Of a DNA stretch of 28,846 bases, positions 1 through 7,210 are shown piece after piece (the first letter of the stretch is position 1; the number at the start of each line of letters is the position of its first letter). Source of the DNA: Thermotogaceae bacterium (GTDB lineage: Bacteria > Thermotogota > Thermotogae > Thermotogales > Thermotogaceae); contig JALVXE010000176.1 in the NCBI GenBank assembly GCA_027038385.1, positions 1-28,846 of the forward strand, written 5' to 3'. A program made the position numbers and the translations under genes. The notes beneath the pieces were generated by a model. That model worked only from the letters and a program-made list of their open reading frames with translations, was not told the DNA's origin and ran no database searches.

Positions 1-1039
1 CCATCACGCCTATACCGACGAGCCCGAAGACGATCCCAATTATGAAGGTCTTTTTCACCTCTTTGCTGAAAGTCAGCGACATGTTCCTCACGGTTTCAAC
101 GGCGGATTTGCTGGTCTTCGCGAGCTTATCGAGTATCGAAACTGTGTCCAGCACTTCCGAGACGTTCATACTCATTCCCATGTATATCCCGTGCCCTGCT
201 GGGGCGTACGCCACGAATTTCCTCTGGCCTTCGAACGTGAAGAAAACGTGGCCAACTTTTCCAGAAAGCATGAACTTTCCGAGTTCTTTCAGCTCCTCGT
301 TTCCGAGCATCACGACGTGGTTTATCATCTCATCTGTAGGATGGGCTATTATCATAGTCTTGGAGTTCACGGCGAAAGCGCTTCCCGTCTTTCCAAACTT
401 TATGCTTTTAACAAAATCTATGAAGACTTTCTGAGGAACTTCTGCAGCCACTATTCCGTCCACGGAGTTGTTCATCCTGCTTTTGTAGGCTTTCATGAAG
501 AGCATCTGAGGGTCTTTCTGACCCTTGAATTTGAAGGGGACGACCAGATCTTCATCCTTTTTGCCATCTATGATCGGTTTTATCAGAGATGTGTCTATCT
601 CGTACTCTTTTCCATCCGCATCGTAAGCCTTGCCGTCTTTGTTTATGAGAAAAACATCCGTGTATCCCTTGACACCTCTGTAATTTTCCAGCGCGAATTT
701 GACATACGTCTTTTGAAACACCGAAAATGCGGCTTCTATGTTGTCATCCATCGCCATTTTTTCGACGAGGGAGAACTTGTCATTTATCCAAGTCCCTATG
801 TTTCTGGATTCTGACTCGGCCAATCTCTCTATGAGAGTGACGAACTTATCCAAAACTTCTTTTTTCGACTGTTTTATATCCGTATCCATGCCGTTTATTT
901 TCTGCTCGAGCTTTGGAATCTCAGATATCAGAGATTTAAACTTGCGGTTTGCCATCTGCATTGGAAGAAAGGCTACCAAGAAAACGACTATGACAACTAT
1001 CGGGAGAAACCACAGGATAATCTTTCCCCTTATGCTCAT
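1..1039 (-). CDS. Methyl-accepting chemotaxis receptor, N-terminal part (cut by window edge)
   Basis: At least 346 residues are encoded before the window ends, with no stop, so this is the 5' part of a longer gene. Residues about 8-26 form a hydrophobic membrane anchor. About 300 extracytoplasmic residues follow, with features of a dCache-type sensor: a long N-terminal helix, a segment reading VFLINKDGKAYD, and later FAVNSKTMIIAHP. A second membrane span starts near residue 331. This layout is typical of a transmembrane chemoreceptor; the HAMP and signalling domains would lie outside the window. The ATG at 1039 follows a strong GAGGAGGTGG ribosome binding site. The ligand cannot be guessed. 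A cache-domain sensor kinase or transmembrane cyclase is an alternative, because the output domain is not visible. Confidence 0.8.
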   Translation of the reverse strand, partial: MSIRGKIILWFLPIVVIVVFLVAFLPMQMANRKFKSLISEIPKLEQKINGMDTDIKQSKKEVLDKFVTLIERLAESESRNIGTWINDKFSLVEKMAMDDNIEAAFSVFQKTYVKFALENYRGVKGYTDVFLINKDGKAYDADGKEYEIDTSLIKPIIDGKKDEDLVVPFKFKGQKDPQMLFMKAYKSRMNNSVDGIVAAEVPQKVFIDFVKSIKFGKTGSAFAVNSKTMIIAHPTDEMINHVVMLGNEELKELGKFMLSGKVGHVFFTFEGQRKFVAYAPAGHGIYMGMSMNVSEVLDTVSILDKLAKTSKSAVETVRNMSLTFSKEVKKTFIIGIVFGLVGIGVM

Positions 1040-1073
1040 TCAACCACCTCCTCAAGAGAACGCCTGTGCTAAT

Positions 1074-1082
1074 AATATAACA
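1074..1082 (-). promoter_or_regulatory. Candidate extended -10 promoter for the chemoreceptor gene
   Basis: Read on the minus strand this is TGTTATATT, a TGn-extended -10 element about 35 bases before the receptor start codon. No good -35 hexamer is seen 17 bases upstream, as is usual for extended -10 promoters. It sits just after the fab operon terminator, so the receptor is probably transcribed on its own. Confidence 0.4.
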
Positions 1083-1112
1083 CAAGATTACTTGAATAGG
1101 GATTCGCACGAG

Positions 1113-1150
1113 TGAAAAAGGAATGGAGAGGGCTCAGATCAAGAGCCCTC
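1113..1150 (-). terminator. Intrinsic terminator of the fab operon
   Basis: On the minus strand an 8-bp stem, GAGGGCTC / GAGCCCTC (1143-1150 with 1128-1135), has a 7-base loop and spans the end of fabG including its stop codon. A short T run (1115-1119) follows about 8 bases further on. The stem is good but the T tract is short and slightly distant, so termination may be incomplete. Confidence 0.6.
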
Positions 1151-1862
1151 CACTGACTTCTACCACCGTTGAGGTTATGAAAGAGGCGAGATCGGAAGAG
1201 AGGAACAGAACGACGTTTGCAACCTCTTCGGGCTTTCCAAACCTTCCAAGAGGTGTCATGTCCAAAGCAGCCTTTTTGATCTTCTCAGGGAGGTTCTCCG
1301 TCATGGGAGTTTCTATGAATCCGGGAGCTACGGCAACTACCCTGATCCCCCTCTTTCCGAGTTCTTTGGCTATCGATTTCGTGAATCCTATGAGCCCGGC
1401 TTTCGAAGCTGCGTAATTCGCCTGTGCGGCGTTCCCGTATATCCCAACTATCGATGAGATGTTTATGATCACGCCAGATCTCTGGCGCATCATATGGGTT
1501 GCAGCGTGCCTTGAATAGTTGAACGCTCCCTTTAGGTTCGTGTCTATCACCTTGTCCCACTTCTCCTCGTCCATCCTTACAAGGAGCGTGTCCTCGGTTG
1601 TTCCGGCGTTGTTCACCAGTATATCTATCCTTCCCTTCTCTTTCACGAGTCTTTCAACGATCTCCTTCGCCCTGTCGTGATCCGATACGTCGGCCACTTC
1701 GTAATCAAAGTTCTCCCCGAGCTCTTCTTTGATTGCCTTGAGCTTTTCCTCGCTTCTTGCAACACCGAGAACGTACGCACCGCCTTTCACGAATTTTCCA
1801 GCTATGGCCTTTCCTATCCCACTCGACGCACCGGTGATGATGGCTACTTTACCTTCAACCAA
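1134..1862 (-). CDS. fabG: 3-oxoacyl-[acyl-carrier-protein] reductase FabG
   Basis: This short-chain dehydrogenase performs the first reduction of the type II fatty-acid cycle, turning 3-oxoacyl-ACP into 3-hydroxyacyl-ACP with NADPH. All family marks are present in 242 residues: nucleotide-binding TGASSGIG (10-17), NNAG (85-88), and the catalytic Ser137, Tyr150 and Lys154 in SS...YAASK. The start is TTG at 1862, inside the end of fabD (8-base overlap), with a GAGGTGAT ribosome binding site in the fabD coding sequence, so the two genes are translationally coupled. It is the last gene of the fabF-fabZ-fabK-fabD-fabG operon and is followed by a hairpin terminator. Length and motifs are ordinary for FabG, and the operon context removes most doubt about which dehydrogenase it is. 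Confidence 0.95.
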   Translation of the reverse strand: MVEGKVAIITGASSGIGKAIAGKFVKGGAYVLGVARSEEKLKAIKEELGENFDYEVADVSDHDRAKEIVERLVKEKGRIDILVNNAGTTEDTLLVRMDEEKWDKVIDTNLKGAFNYSRHAATHMMRQRSGVIINISSIVGIYGNAAQANYAASKAGLIGFTKSIAKELGKRGIRVVAVAPGFIETPMTENLPEKIKKAALDMTPLGRFGKPEEVANVVLFLSSDLASFITSTVVEVSGGLLI

Positions 1863-2739
1863 CTTCGATCACCTCTCTGAAGTGCATCACCTTTATCCCG
1901 TTCTTCCTTCCAAGTCCTTTCAAAACGGTCTTTGGACCGACTTCAAAGTATTCTTCTACCCCGAGCTCTTTCATCCTCTCTATCGACTGGAGCCACTTCA
2001 CAGGGCTGACTATCTGCTCTACGAGATATCTCTTCATATCCTCCGGATCGTTCGATTCCCTGGCAGTCACGTTGAGAACTATTGGAAACTTCGGCTTGTG
2101 AAACTTTATCTGGGATAGGAGCTCTTCCATCTCTTCAGCGGCTTTCTCTATAAGTGGTGTGTGGAAAGGACCGGAGACTTTCAGCTCCACGACCTTTCTG
2201 GCTCCTCTCTCTTTGAGAATCTCCATCGCCTTGTGGACGGATTCCTTAAGCCCACTTATCACTATCTGAGTCGGATCGTTGTAATTCGCCGGCCAGACGT
2301 TCTCTATGTCGGCTATCGCGTTTTCCACCTCGTGAAAAGGTAATCCTATAATCGCCGCCATCGTTCCCTTTCCGGGTTCGAGGGCGCTGGATATGAACTC
2401 CCCTCTCTTTCTAACTATGTAGATTCCGGTGTCGAAATCATAAACGCCGGCTGCAGCGAAAGCGGAGTATTCCCCGAGTGAATGCCCGGCGGCTATGTCG
2501 GGCTCGATTCCTTTCTTCATCATCTCTCGATAGGCTATGTAGCTAGTGAGGAATATCGCTGGCTGAGCATTTTCGGTTATCTTCAGGGTGTCTTCATCCC
2601 CATTCATGATGGACACTATATCGAAGCCCAGGACATCTTCCGCTCTCTTGTAAAGCTCCTTAGATTCTTCGTATACGGCGAAATCATCTCCCATCCCACT
2701 GTATTGGGATCCCTGACCTGGGAAGAGGAACGCCCTCAT
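1855..2739 (-). CDS. fabD: Malonyl-CoA:ACP transacylase FabD
   Basis: FabD loads malonyl groups from CoA onto acyl carrier protein to feed fatty-acid elongation. The 294-residue product has the N-terminal GQGSQYSGMG signature, the nucleophile motif GHSLGE with Ser87, an arginine in VRKRG (Arg112) for the malonyl carboxylate, and PFHTPL with the catalytic His193. The length is close to the usual 300. The ATG at 2739 overlaps the fabK stop as ATGA, and AGGTGG lies 5 bases upstream. No separate ACP or FabH gene is seen in this operon, so those must be encoded elsewhere. Identity is secure. Confidence 0.95.
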   Translation of the reverse strand: MRAFLFPGQGSQYSGMGDDFAVYEESKELYKRAEDVLGFDIVSIMNGDEDTLKITENAQPAIFLTSYIAYREMMKKGIEPDIAAGHSLGEYSAFAAAGVYDFDTGIYIVRKRGEFISSALEPGKGTMAAIIGLPFHEVENAIADIENVWPANYNDPTQIVISGLKESVHKAMEILKERGARKVVELKVSGPFHTPLIEKAAEEMEELLSQIKFHKPKFPIVLNVTARESNDPEDMKRYLVEQIVSPVKWLQSIERMKELGVEEYFEVGPKTVLKGLGRKNGIKVMHFREVIEVG

Positions 2740-3683
2740 TCAAACCACCTCCCAGAGTTCTCGCAGAGCCTCTCAACCGCTCCCTTGAACTCTGAAATGA
2801 TGTCTTTTACGACTTCTTTGACCGGTTTTATATCGCTTATGAGTCCGGCGCTTTGTCCGGCCATGAACGATCCGCTCGACGTATCTCCATCTTTCACGGC
2901 TCTCCTCAAGCTTCCAAGAAGGGCTTTCTCAGCTTCTTCAAAGCTTTTCGTCTCAAGTTCGACGATCTTCTTCGCGAACGGTGTCTTCAAAACCCTTGCG
3001 GGATGCCCGAGCTTCGCTCCGGTCACCATCGTATCCCTTATGCTCGCTCTCGTTATCTTCCTCTTGAACTCTGGATGAACCTCGGCTTCTTCCGTCGCCA
3101 CGAACCTCGTCCCCATCTGAACTCCTTCTGCCCCAAGTGCAAAAGCCGCGGCCATTCCCGTTCCATCAGCTATCCCGCCAGCTGCGATCACGGGGATCTT
3201 GACGCTCTTGACAACTTTGTTGACCAGAACGATCGTGGTAACCTCTCCTATGTGACCCCCGCTCTCCATCCCTTCAGCTATAACAGCATCTGCTCCGGCT
3301 CTTTCAACGAGCTTTGCCAGAGACTCAGATGCCACTACGGGTATCACCTTTATTCCGCGCTCCTTGAGTTCTGGCATGTACTTCGCCGGGTTACCCGCTC
3401 CGAAGGTTATCCCGCTGACCCTTTCCTCTATTGCCACCCTGACGAGCCCTTCAGCGAAAGGAGATAGAAGGAGTATGTTTACACCTATGGGCTTGTCCGT
3501 CAGCTTTCTCGCCCTTTTGATCTCTTCTCTCAACCCATCTGGATCCAAGTGTCCAGATCCTATTACTCCAAAAGCCCCGGCTTCTGAGACAGCCGCTGCC
3601 AGCTTCGCCGTCCCGGCCCATGCCATTCCCCCCATGATTATCGGGTACTCGATTTCGAGAAGCTCTGTTATCCTAGTTCTCAA
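2736..3683 (-). CDS. fabK: FMN-dependent enoyl-ACP reductase FabK
   Basis: The 315-residue TIM-barrel protein belongs to the nitronate monooxygenase / FabK family. Visible marks are the N-terminal MGGMAWAGTAKLAAAVSEAG flavin-site segment, GMESGGHIGE with His144 (the residue position known to matter in pneumococcal FabK), and the phosphate-binding IAAGGIADGTG and GVQMGTRF segments. In this operon it should do the last, NAD(P)H-dependent reduction of the fatty-acid cycle, in place of FabI. The TTG start at 3683 overlaps the fabZ stop as TTGA and follows GGGGGTGA. A nitronate monooxygenase would look similar in isolation, but being surrounded by fabZ and fabD makes FabK much the better call. Confidence 0.92.
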   Translation of the reverse strand: MRTRITELLEIEYPIIMGGMAWAGTAKLAAAVSEAGAFGVIGSGHLDPDGLREEIKRARKLTDKPIGVNILLLSPFAEGLVRVAIEERVSGITFGAGNPAKYMPELKERGIKVIPVVASESLAKLVERAGADAVIAEGMESGGHIGEVTTIVLVNKVVKSVKIPVIAAGGIADGTGMAAAFALGAEGVQMGTRFVATEEAEVHPEFKRKITRASIRDTMVTGAKLGHPARVLKTPFAKKIVELETKSFEEAEKALLGSLRRAVKDGDTSSGSFMAGQSAGLISDIKPVKEVVKDIISEFKGAVERLCENSGRWFE

Positions 3684-4090
3684 GTTTTCACCCCCAAGAG
3701 GAGTTTCGCCTTTGCAACAACTTTTCCGTCCACCTTCGCTTTCCCGTTGACCGTGACCACCGTCATCTTTTTGTTCAAGACCTTTACCTCGTAAACGAGC
3801 TTGTCTCCAGGTCTGACTTCTTTTTTGAACCTAGCCTCGTCTATTCCGAGGAAAAGGGGGATCCCTTTGATCCCCCTCAAGAGAAGTATTCCGGCCGTCT
3901 GTGCCAAGCCTTCGACTATCAAAACCCCTGGATAAATTGGATACTCCGGAAAATGCCCTTGAAAAACCGGATCAGATATGGAGATGTTCTTGAACGCCCT
4001 TATGTAACCCTCTTCAATCTCTTCTACTCCATCGACGAGAAGGAACGGGTATCTGTGTGGGAGGATCTTCTCGATCTCGTCTATGTTCAT
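3680..4090 (-). CDS. fabZ: 3-hydroxyacyl-ACP dehydratase FabZ
   Basis: FabZ removes water from 3-hydroxyacyl-ACP. The 136-residue hot-dog fold protein starts MNIDEIEKILPHRYPFLLVD, the classic FabZ N-terminus, and carries the catalytic pair His46 (GHFP) and Glu60 (VLIVEGLAQ). The reading frame stays open up to 4168, but the extra residues would lie wholly inside fabF and do not resemble the family. The ATG at 4090 overlaps the fabF stop as ATGA and has GGGGTGGT upstream, so that start is preferred. Activity on very short or long substrates cannot be judged. Its position between FabF and FabK completes the elongation cycle in one operon. Confidence 0.95.
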   Translation of the reverse strand: MNIDEIEKILPHRYPFLLVDGVEEIEEGYIRAFKNISISDPVFQGHFPEYPIYPGVLIVEGLAQTAGILLLRGIKGIPLFLGIDEARFKKEVRPGDKLVYEVKVLNKKMTVVTVNGKAKVDGKVVAKAKLLLGVKT

Positions 4091-5325
4091 TCGTACCACC
4101 CCACGACGACCGACGCGTTGTGTCCACCAAATCCGAAGGAGTTCTTCAAGAAGTTCCTTATCTTCCAATCTTGAGCTTCTTTTTCCGCCACTCCGAGCCC
4201 TTCCGTCTCCGGATCAGGGTCGTCCAGGTTCGGCATGCCGTGGACGAACCCTCCCTTCATCTGGAGTATCGCGGCTATCAGTTCTGCAGAACCAGCAGCT
4301 CCGAGAAGGTGACCCATGAAGGTTTTCGTGGAATTCACCCTTATGTCTTTCGACCTGTCTTTGAATACCATCTTTATAGCCCTAGCCTCAACTTCATCTC
4401 CCGCTGGAGTTGACGTCGCGTGTGCCGAAACGTAGTCTATTTCATCGCTCGACAGGCCAGAATCCTCGATGGCGAGATTCATGACTCCAGCCATCGTGCT
4501 TCCATCTGGTCTCGGTGCGCTTATGTGGTATGCATCGTCGTTCATTCCAATACCCTTCACCTCGGCTATTATCTCGGCTTTCCTCTCTCTCGCCACCTCT
4601 TCTGCCTCGAGTATGAGTATCCCGGCACCTTCTCCCATGACGAATCCGTCTCTTTCCTTATCAAAGGGTTTTGATGCTTTCTTGGGTTCGTCGTTTCTTG
4701 TAGACAGAGCTCTCATAGCCGCAAATCCAGCTATCCCCATCTTCTCGATCGAAGCTTCTGCGCCTCCGACTATCGCCACGTCGGCGTACCCGTGCCTTAT
4801 CAGCAGGGTTCCCATTATGACCGAGTGTAGGGACGTAGCGCATGCACTCACAGGTGAGAAGTTCGGTCCCCTGAGATCGTACTGAAGGGATATCGTACCG
4901 GCCACGAGATTTATCAGGACCTTTGGTATCATGAACGGACTTACCTTCCCAGGTCCTTTGGAATCCAGGATCTCCTTTTCCCTCATCAGAGTTATCAGCC
5001 CGCCTATTCCGGAGCTCACCAGGACGGCTGTTCTGTCTTTGTACTTCTCAAGGTCCACACCACTAGACTCCACCGCCATCTTAGTGGCTGCAAGTGCGAA
5101 CTGTACGAACCTGTCCTGCCTCCTCGCCAGTTTCTTGTCCATGTAATCCGCGGGATTGAAATCTCTGACCTCAGCGGCTATCTGAGCTGTGAGATCTGAC
5201 GGATCAAAGAAACTGATCCTGTCAACGGCTATTTTTCCCTCTCTCAAGGAGTTTTCAAATTCCCTCAGATCCTTTCCTATCGGGGAGACTATTCCCATGC
5301 CCGTTATGACCACTCTCCGCCTCAA
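4087..5325 (-). CDS. fabF: 3-oxoacyl-ACP synthase II FabF
   Basis: FabF condenses malonyl-ACP with acyl-ACP, the chain-lengthening step. The 412-residue thiolase-fold protein has the catalytic Cys162 in VSACATSLHS, His302 in SAHATSTPAGD, Lys334 in NSTKTF and His339 in GHLLGAAG, the complete Cys-His-His set of KAS II enzymes. It is the first gene of the fab operon. The start is TTG at 5325, preceded by an unusually strong AAGGAGGTGA ribosome binding site. A consensus promoter and a palindrome lie just upstream, so transcription of the whole operon is probably controlled here. Length and motifs are standard. Confidence 0.96.
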   Translation of the reverse strand: MRRRVVITGMGIVSPIGKDLREFENSLREGKIAVDRISFFDPSDLTAQIAAEVRDFNPADYMDKKLARRQDRFVQFALAATKMAVESSGVDLEKYKDRTAVLVSSGIGGLITLMREKEILDSKGPGKVSPFMIPKVLINLVAGTISLQYDLRGPNFSPVSACATSLHSVIMGTLLIRHGYADVAIVGGAEASIEKMGIAGFAAMRALSTRNDEPKKASKPFDKERDGFVMGEGAGILILEAEEVARERKAEIIAEVKGIGMNDDAYHISAPRPDGSTMAGVMNLAIEDSGLSSDEIDYVSAHATSTPAGDEVEARAIKMVFKDRSKDIRVNSTKTFMGHLLGAAGSAELIAAILQMKGGFVHGMPNLDDPDPETEGLGVAEKEAQDWKIRNFLKNSFGFGGHNASVVVGWYE

Positions 5326-5330
5326 ACTCT

Positions 5331-5347
5331 CACCTCCTTGGGAGGTG
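5331..5347 (-). promoter_or_regulatory. Inverted repeat covering the fabF ribosome binding site
   Basis: On the minus strand CACCTCC-CAA-GGAGGTG is a perfect 7-bp inverted repeat with a 3-base loop. Its right arm is the fabF Shine-Dalgarno sequence. RNA reading through from the upstream exonuclease gene could fold this and hide the site. RNA starting from the promoter at 5348-5377 should begin near 5341 and would lack the left arm. It could also be a DNA operator, or chance complementarity to a strong ribosome binding site. Confidence 0.4.
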
Positions 5348-5377
5348 ATTATAATAACAGAGTATTGCGTTAGTCAA
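5348..5377 (-). promoter_or_regulatory. Promoter of the fab operon
   Basis: On the minus strand TTGACT (5372-5377) and a perfect TATAAT (5348-5353) are separated by 18 bases, a good housekeeping promoter. The predicted start of transcription is near 5341, giving a leader of only about 15 bases before the TTG start of fabF. Confidence 0.75.
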
Positions 5378-5391
5378 ACTAATTAGTTTGA
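5374..5391. promoter_or_regulatory. 18-bp palindromic operator candidate over the fab -35 box
   Basis: TCAAACTAATTAGTTTGA is a perfect 18-bp palindrome that overlaps the -35 hexamer of the fab promoter by four bases. On the minus strand the AAACTAATTA half is repeated 23 bases upstream, about two helical turns, and a second small dyad CTAAT-TAT-ATTAG lies there too. A repressor of membrane lipid synthesis could bind here and block polymerase. The regulator itself is not in the window, and I cannot match the site to a named family. Confidence 0.55.
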
Positions 5392-5414
5392 TATATCTAA
5401 TATAATTAGTTTAT

Positions 5415-5987
5415 CTACAGGATAGATCCGTTCCATTTCATCAGAAATTCCCCTATCCGTTCGTATCCAATTATCTGGGCCATTTTGAGGAACACATGCG
5501 CTGTTACCACTGCGTCATCCAGCGCCCTGTGGTTGATCTTTTCAGCCACTGAGAAGTGCTTTGCAAGCCATTCAAGGCTTTTTGGCTTTCCGAACAAAAC
5601 CCGGGACATCTCGTAAGTATCTAGGTAAGTTGGATCGATGGGGAAATCACCGATCTCCTTGGCTGCGTAGTCCAGAAACATGAGGTCGAATTTCCCGTTG
5701 TGGAAGATCGGGATCATACTGGATAGGTAGGTCTTAACGGTGGGATAGACGTAATCCATGGAGGGGGCCCTCAGGACTTCTGTATTCCCTATACCGTGAA
5801 CTTTCTCGACAAGGGCAGGTATCCTAACCATCGGATTCACGAGAGTCACGTAAGCTCTTTCCAATATCACTTTTCCGTTGTACACCGGTACCATGGCTAT
5901 CTCCACTATCCTATCTCCACGATCAGGGTTGACACCAGTAGTCTCGGTGTCTACAGCACAGAACACCGTTTCCTCCCATTTCAGCAA
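5415..5987 (-). CDS. DEDDh 3'-5' exonuclease, DnaQ/PolC-epsilon-like
   Basis: The 190-residue protein is a stand-alone exonuclease of the DnaQ family. The metal-binding acidic residues are visible: Asp13 and Glu15 in AVDTETTG, Asp101 in HNGKFDLMFLD, and His153 with Asp158 in HRALDDA (HxxxxD, the DEDDh type). The HGI segment near residue 64 is also typical. Such proteins serve as proofreading subunits or as nucleases that trim DNA or RNA ends; which applies here cannot be told. The start is TTG at 5987, 6 bases after the preceding stop, with AGGTGATT as ribosome binding site. It is the last gene of the pdxS-pdxT-GGDEF-like group, and no terminator is seen behind it, so some transcripts may run into fabF. 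Confidence 0.88.
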   Translation of the reverse strand: MLKWEETVFCAVDTETTGVNPDRGDRIVEIAMVPVYNGKVILERAYVTLVNPMVRIPALVEKVHGIGNTEVLRAPSMDYVYPTVKTYLSSMIPIFHNGKFDLMFLDYAAKEIGDFPIDPTYLDTYEMSRVLFGKPKSLEWLAKHFSVAEKINHRALDDAVVTAHVFLKMAQIIGYERIGEFLMKWNGSIL

Positions 5988-5993
5988 CTCGAA

Positions 5994-6641
5994 TCACCTG
6001 AGCTTCCTCAAGATCTCGTATTCTGCGGCGGATACGAGGTCTTCTCCGACCACCATCCAATCTTCCATAGTGGCGATTCCACAAACGTAGGATGGCTTCT
6101 TCAAAACTTTTTCCTTCAGGTACTTTCTTATGAACCTTCTCTCCAACCTCTTCACAAAAACCCCGGCACCGTTTCTATCGGTACCGGGGAGTATTATCAC
6201 TATCTCGCCTTCTCCTAAGTTGAACACCTTGTCAGATTTCCTGCTCGCTATGTTCAGAGACGATACGAGCATCCTTATCGCGTCCATATCTTGGTCTACG
6301 ACTTTGAATACAACCAAGCTCAGGGGCATCGTGTTTCTCTTGGCCTTCATGAACTCTTCTTCTAAGACCCCGTTAAAACCGCCGGACTGAATGTACGTTT
6401 CGTATAGTCTGACTTTCAGTCTGAGAGTTTTTTCATCGATCTTAGAGTCTATAACATCTATGACGTTTTCCGGAACTTCATCATCCAGTCTTCCCACGAT
6501 GACTGTGAGTTTGTATGTGTGTGGCTTTCTGGAGAACACTATCACAGCTTCCTCTTCGGAGGAAACGGGTATCGAAAGGTTGTTAAGCATTCTTTCAAAT
6601 TTCTTTTTGGTTCTCTGAGGCAGATCAACGTGTACTATCAT
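5994..6641 (-). CDS. Degenerate GGDEF-fold protein, probably not a cyclase
   Basis: The 215-residue protein has about 85 N-terminal residues that I do not recognise, then a region with the outline of a GGDEF domain: PLSLVVFKVVDQD, and DKVFNLGEGEIVIILPGTD followed by an amphipathic helix. The signature GGDEF is replaced by GEGEI (143-147), and the metal-binding aspartates of the usual FDID segment are lysine and valine (about 113 and 115). It is therefore very unlikely to make c-di-GMP and may act as a sensor or protein-binding module. Its ATG overlaps the pdxT stop as ATGA, and the exonuclease gene follows after 6 bases. A link to PLP synthesis is not obvious. The fold assignment rests on motif reading only. 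Confidence 0.65.
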   Translation of the reverse strand: MIVHVDLPQRTKKKFERMLNNLSIPVSSEEEAVIVFSRKPHTYKLTVIVGRLDDEVPENVIDVIDSKIDEKTLRLKVRLYETYIQSGGFNGVLEEEFMKAKRNTMPLSLVVFKVVDQDMDAIRMLVSSLNIASRKSDKVFNLGEGEIVIILPGTDRNGAGVFVKRLERRFIRKYLKEKVLKKPSYVCGIATMEDWMVVGEDLVSAAEYEILRKLR

Positions 6642-7210
6642 TTTTCAACCATCCTTAAGAAGTATTCGTGTATCCTCGTGTCTTTTGTGAGCTCCGGGTG
6701 GAACGAGCTCGCGAGGATGTTCTCCTCTCTCACGAGAATCGGATCACCGCCGTACTCCGCTAGAACCTCAACGTTTTCACCATGTTTCACGATCCTCGGA
6801 GCCCTGATGAAAACAGCCTTGAATGGCTTCTCACCTATAGCCTGTATCTCTATATCGACCTCGAAGCTCTCGACTTGCCTTCCATATGCGTTCCTCTCAA
6901 CCTCGGTGTCCAAGACTCCGAGGAGTGGTTGATCATGGTCAACCACTCTTTTGGACAAGAGTATCATTCCAGCACACGTTCCATAAACTGGGAGCCCGTT
7001 TTTTATCTTTTCGACGAGTGGCTCCTTGAGACCAACGTTCTCCATTACCCTTCCCATGGTGGTTGACTCTCCGCCTGGAATTATCAAACCGTCCACCAGA
7101 TCCAGATCTTCTGGGAGCTTCACGACGAGGGTTTCCACACCCAGGAATGAGAGCATTTCCACGTGTTCTCTGAAGTCTCCTTGGAGTCCCAGAACACCTA
7201 TTCTCAACAT
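6638..7210 (-). CDS. pdxT: Pyridoxal 5'-phosphate synthase glutaminase subunit PdxT
   Basis: PdxT is the class I glutamine amidotransferase that releases ammonia from glutamine and passes it to PdxS for vitamin B6 synthesis. The 190-residue protein begins MLRIGVLGLQGDFREH, a hallmark, and contains GGESTTMG (47-54), the nucleophile Cys79 in GTCAG, and His171/Glu173 in SFHPEL. A GTG one codon upstream (7213) is possible, but the ATG at 7210 gives the usual family N-terminus and a better distance to the AAAGGGG site. It overlaps the pdxS stop, as expected for the two halves of one enzyme complex. Confidence 0.95.
   Translation of the reverse strand: MLRIGVLGLQGDFREHVEMLSFLGVETLVVKLPEDLDLVDGLIIPGGESTTMGRVMENVGLKEPLVEKIKNGLPVYGTCAGMILLSKRVVDHDQPLLGVLDTEVERNAYGRQVESFEVDIEIQAIGEKPFKAVFIRAPRIVKHGENVEVLAEYGGDPILVREENILASSFHPELTKDTRIHEYFLRMVEK

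Noticed and set aside
42..814. Open frames of 130 and 207 codons on the plus strand.
   Set aside because: They are shadows of the chemoreceptor gene on the minus strand, which has a signal anchor, a strong ribosome binding site and sensible protein sequence.
2853..3467. A 204-codon plus-strand frame opposite fabK.
   Set aside because: Antisense to a clearly conserved enzyme; composition is rich in Arg, His, Ser and Cys as expected from a shadow frame.
4091..4168. 26-codon N-terminal extension of FabZ.
   Set aside because: It lies inside fabF and is not FabZ-like; the ATG at 4090 has the family N-terminus and an ATGA overlap.
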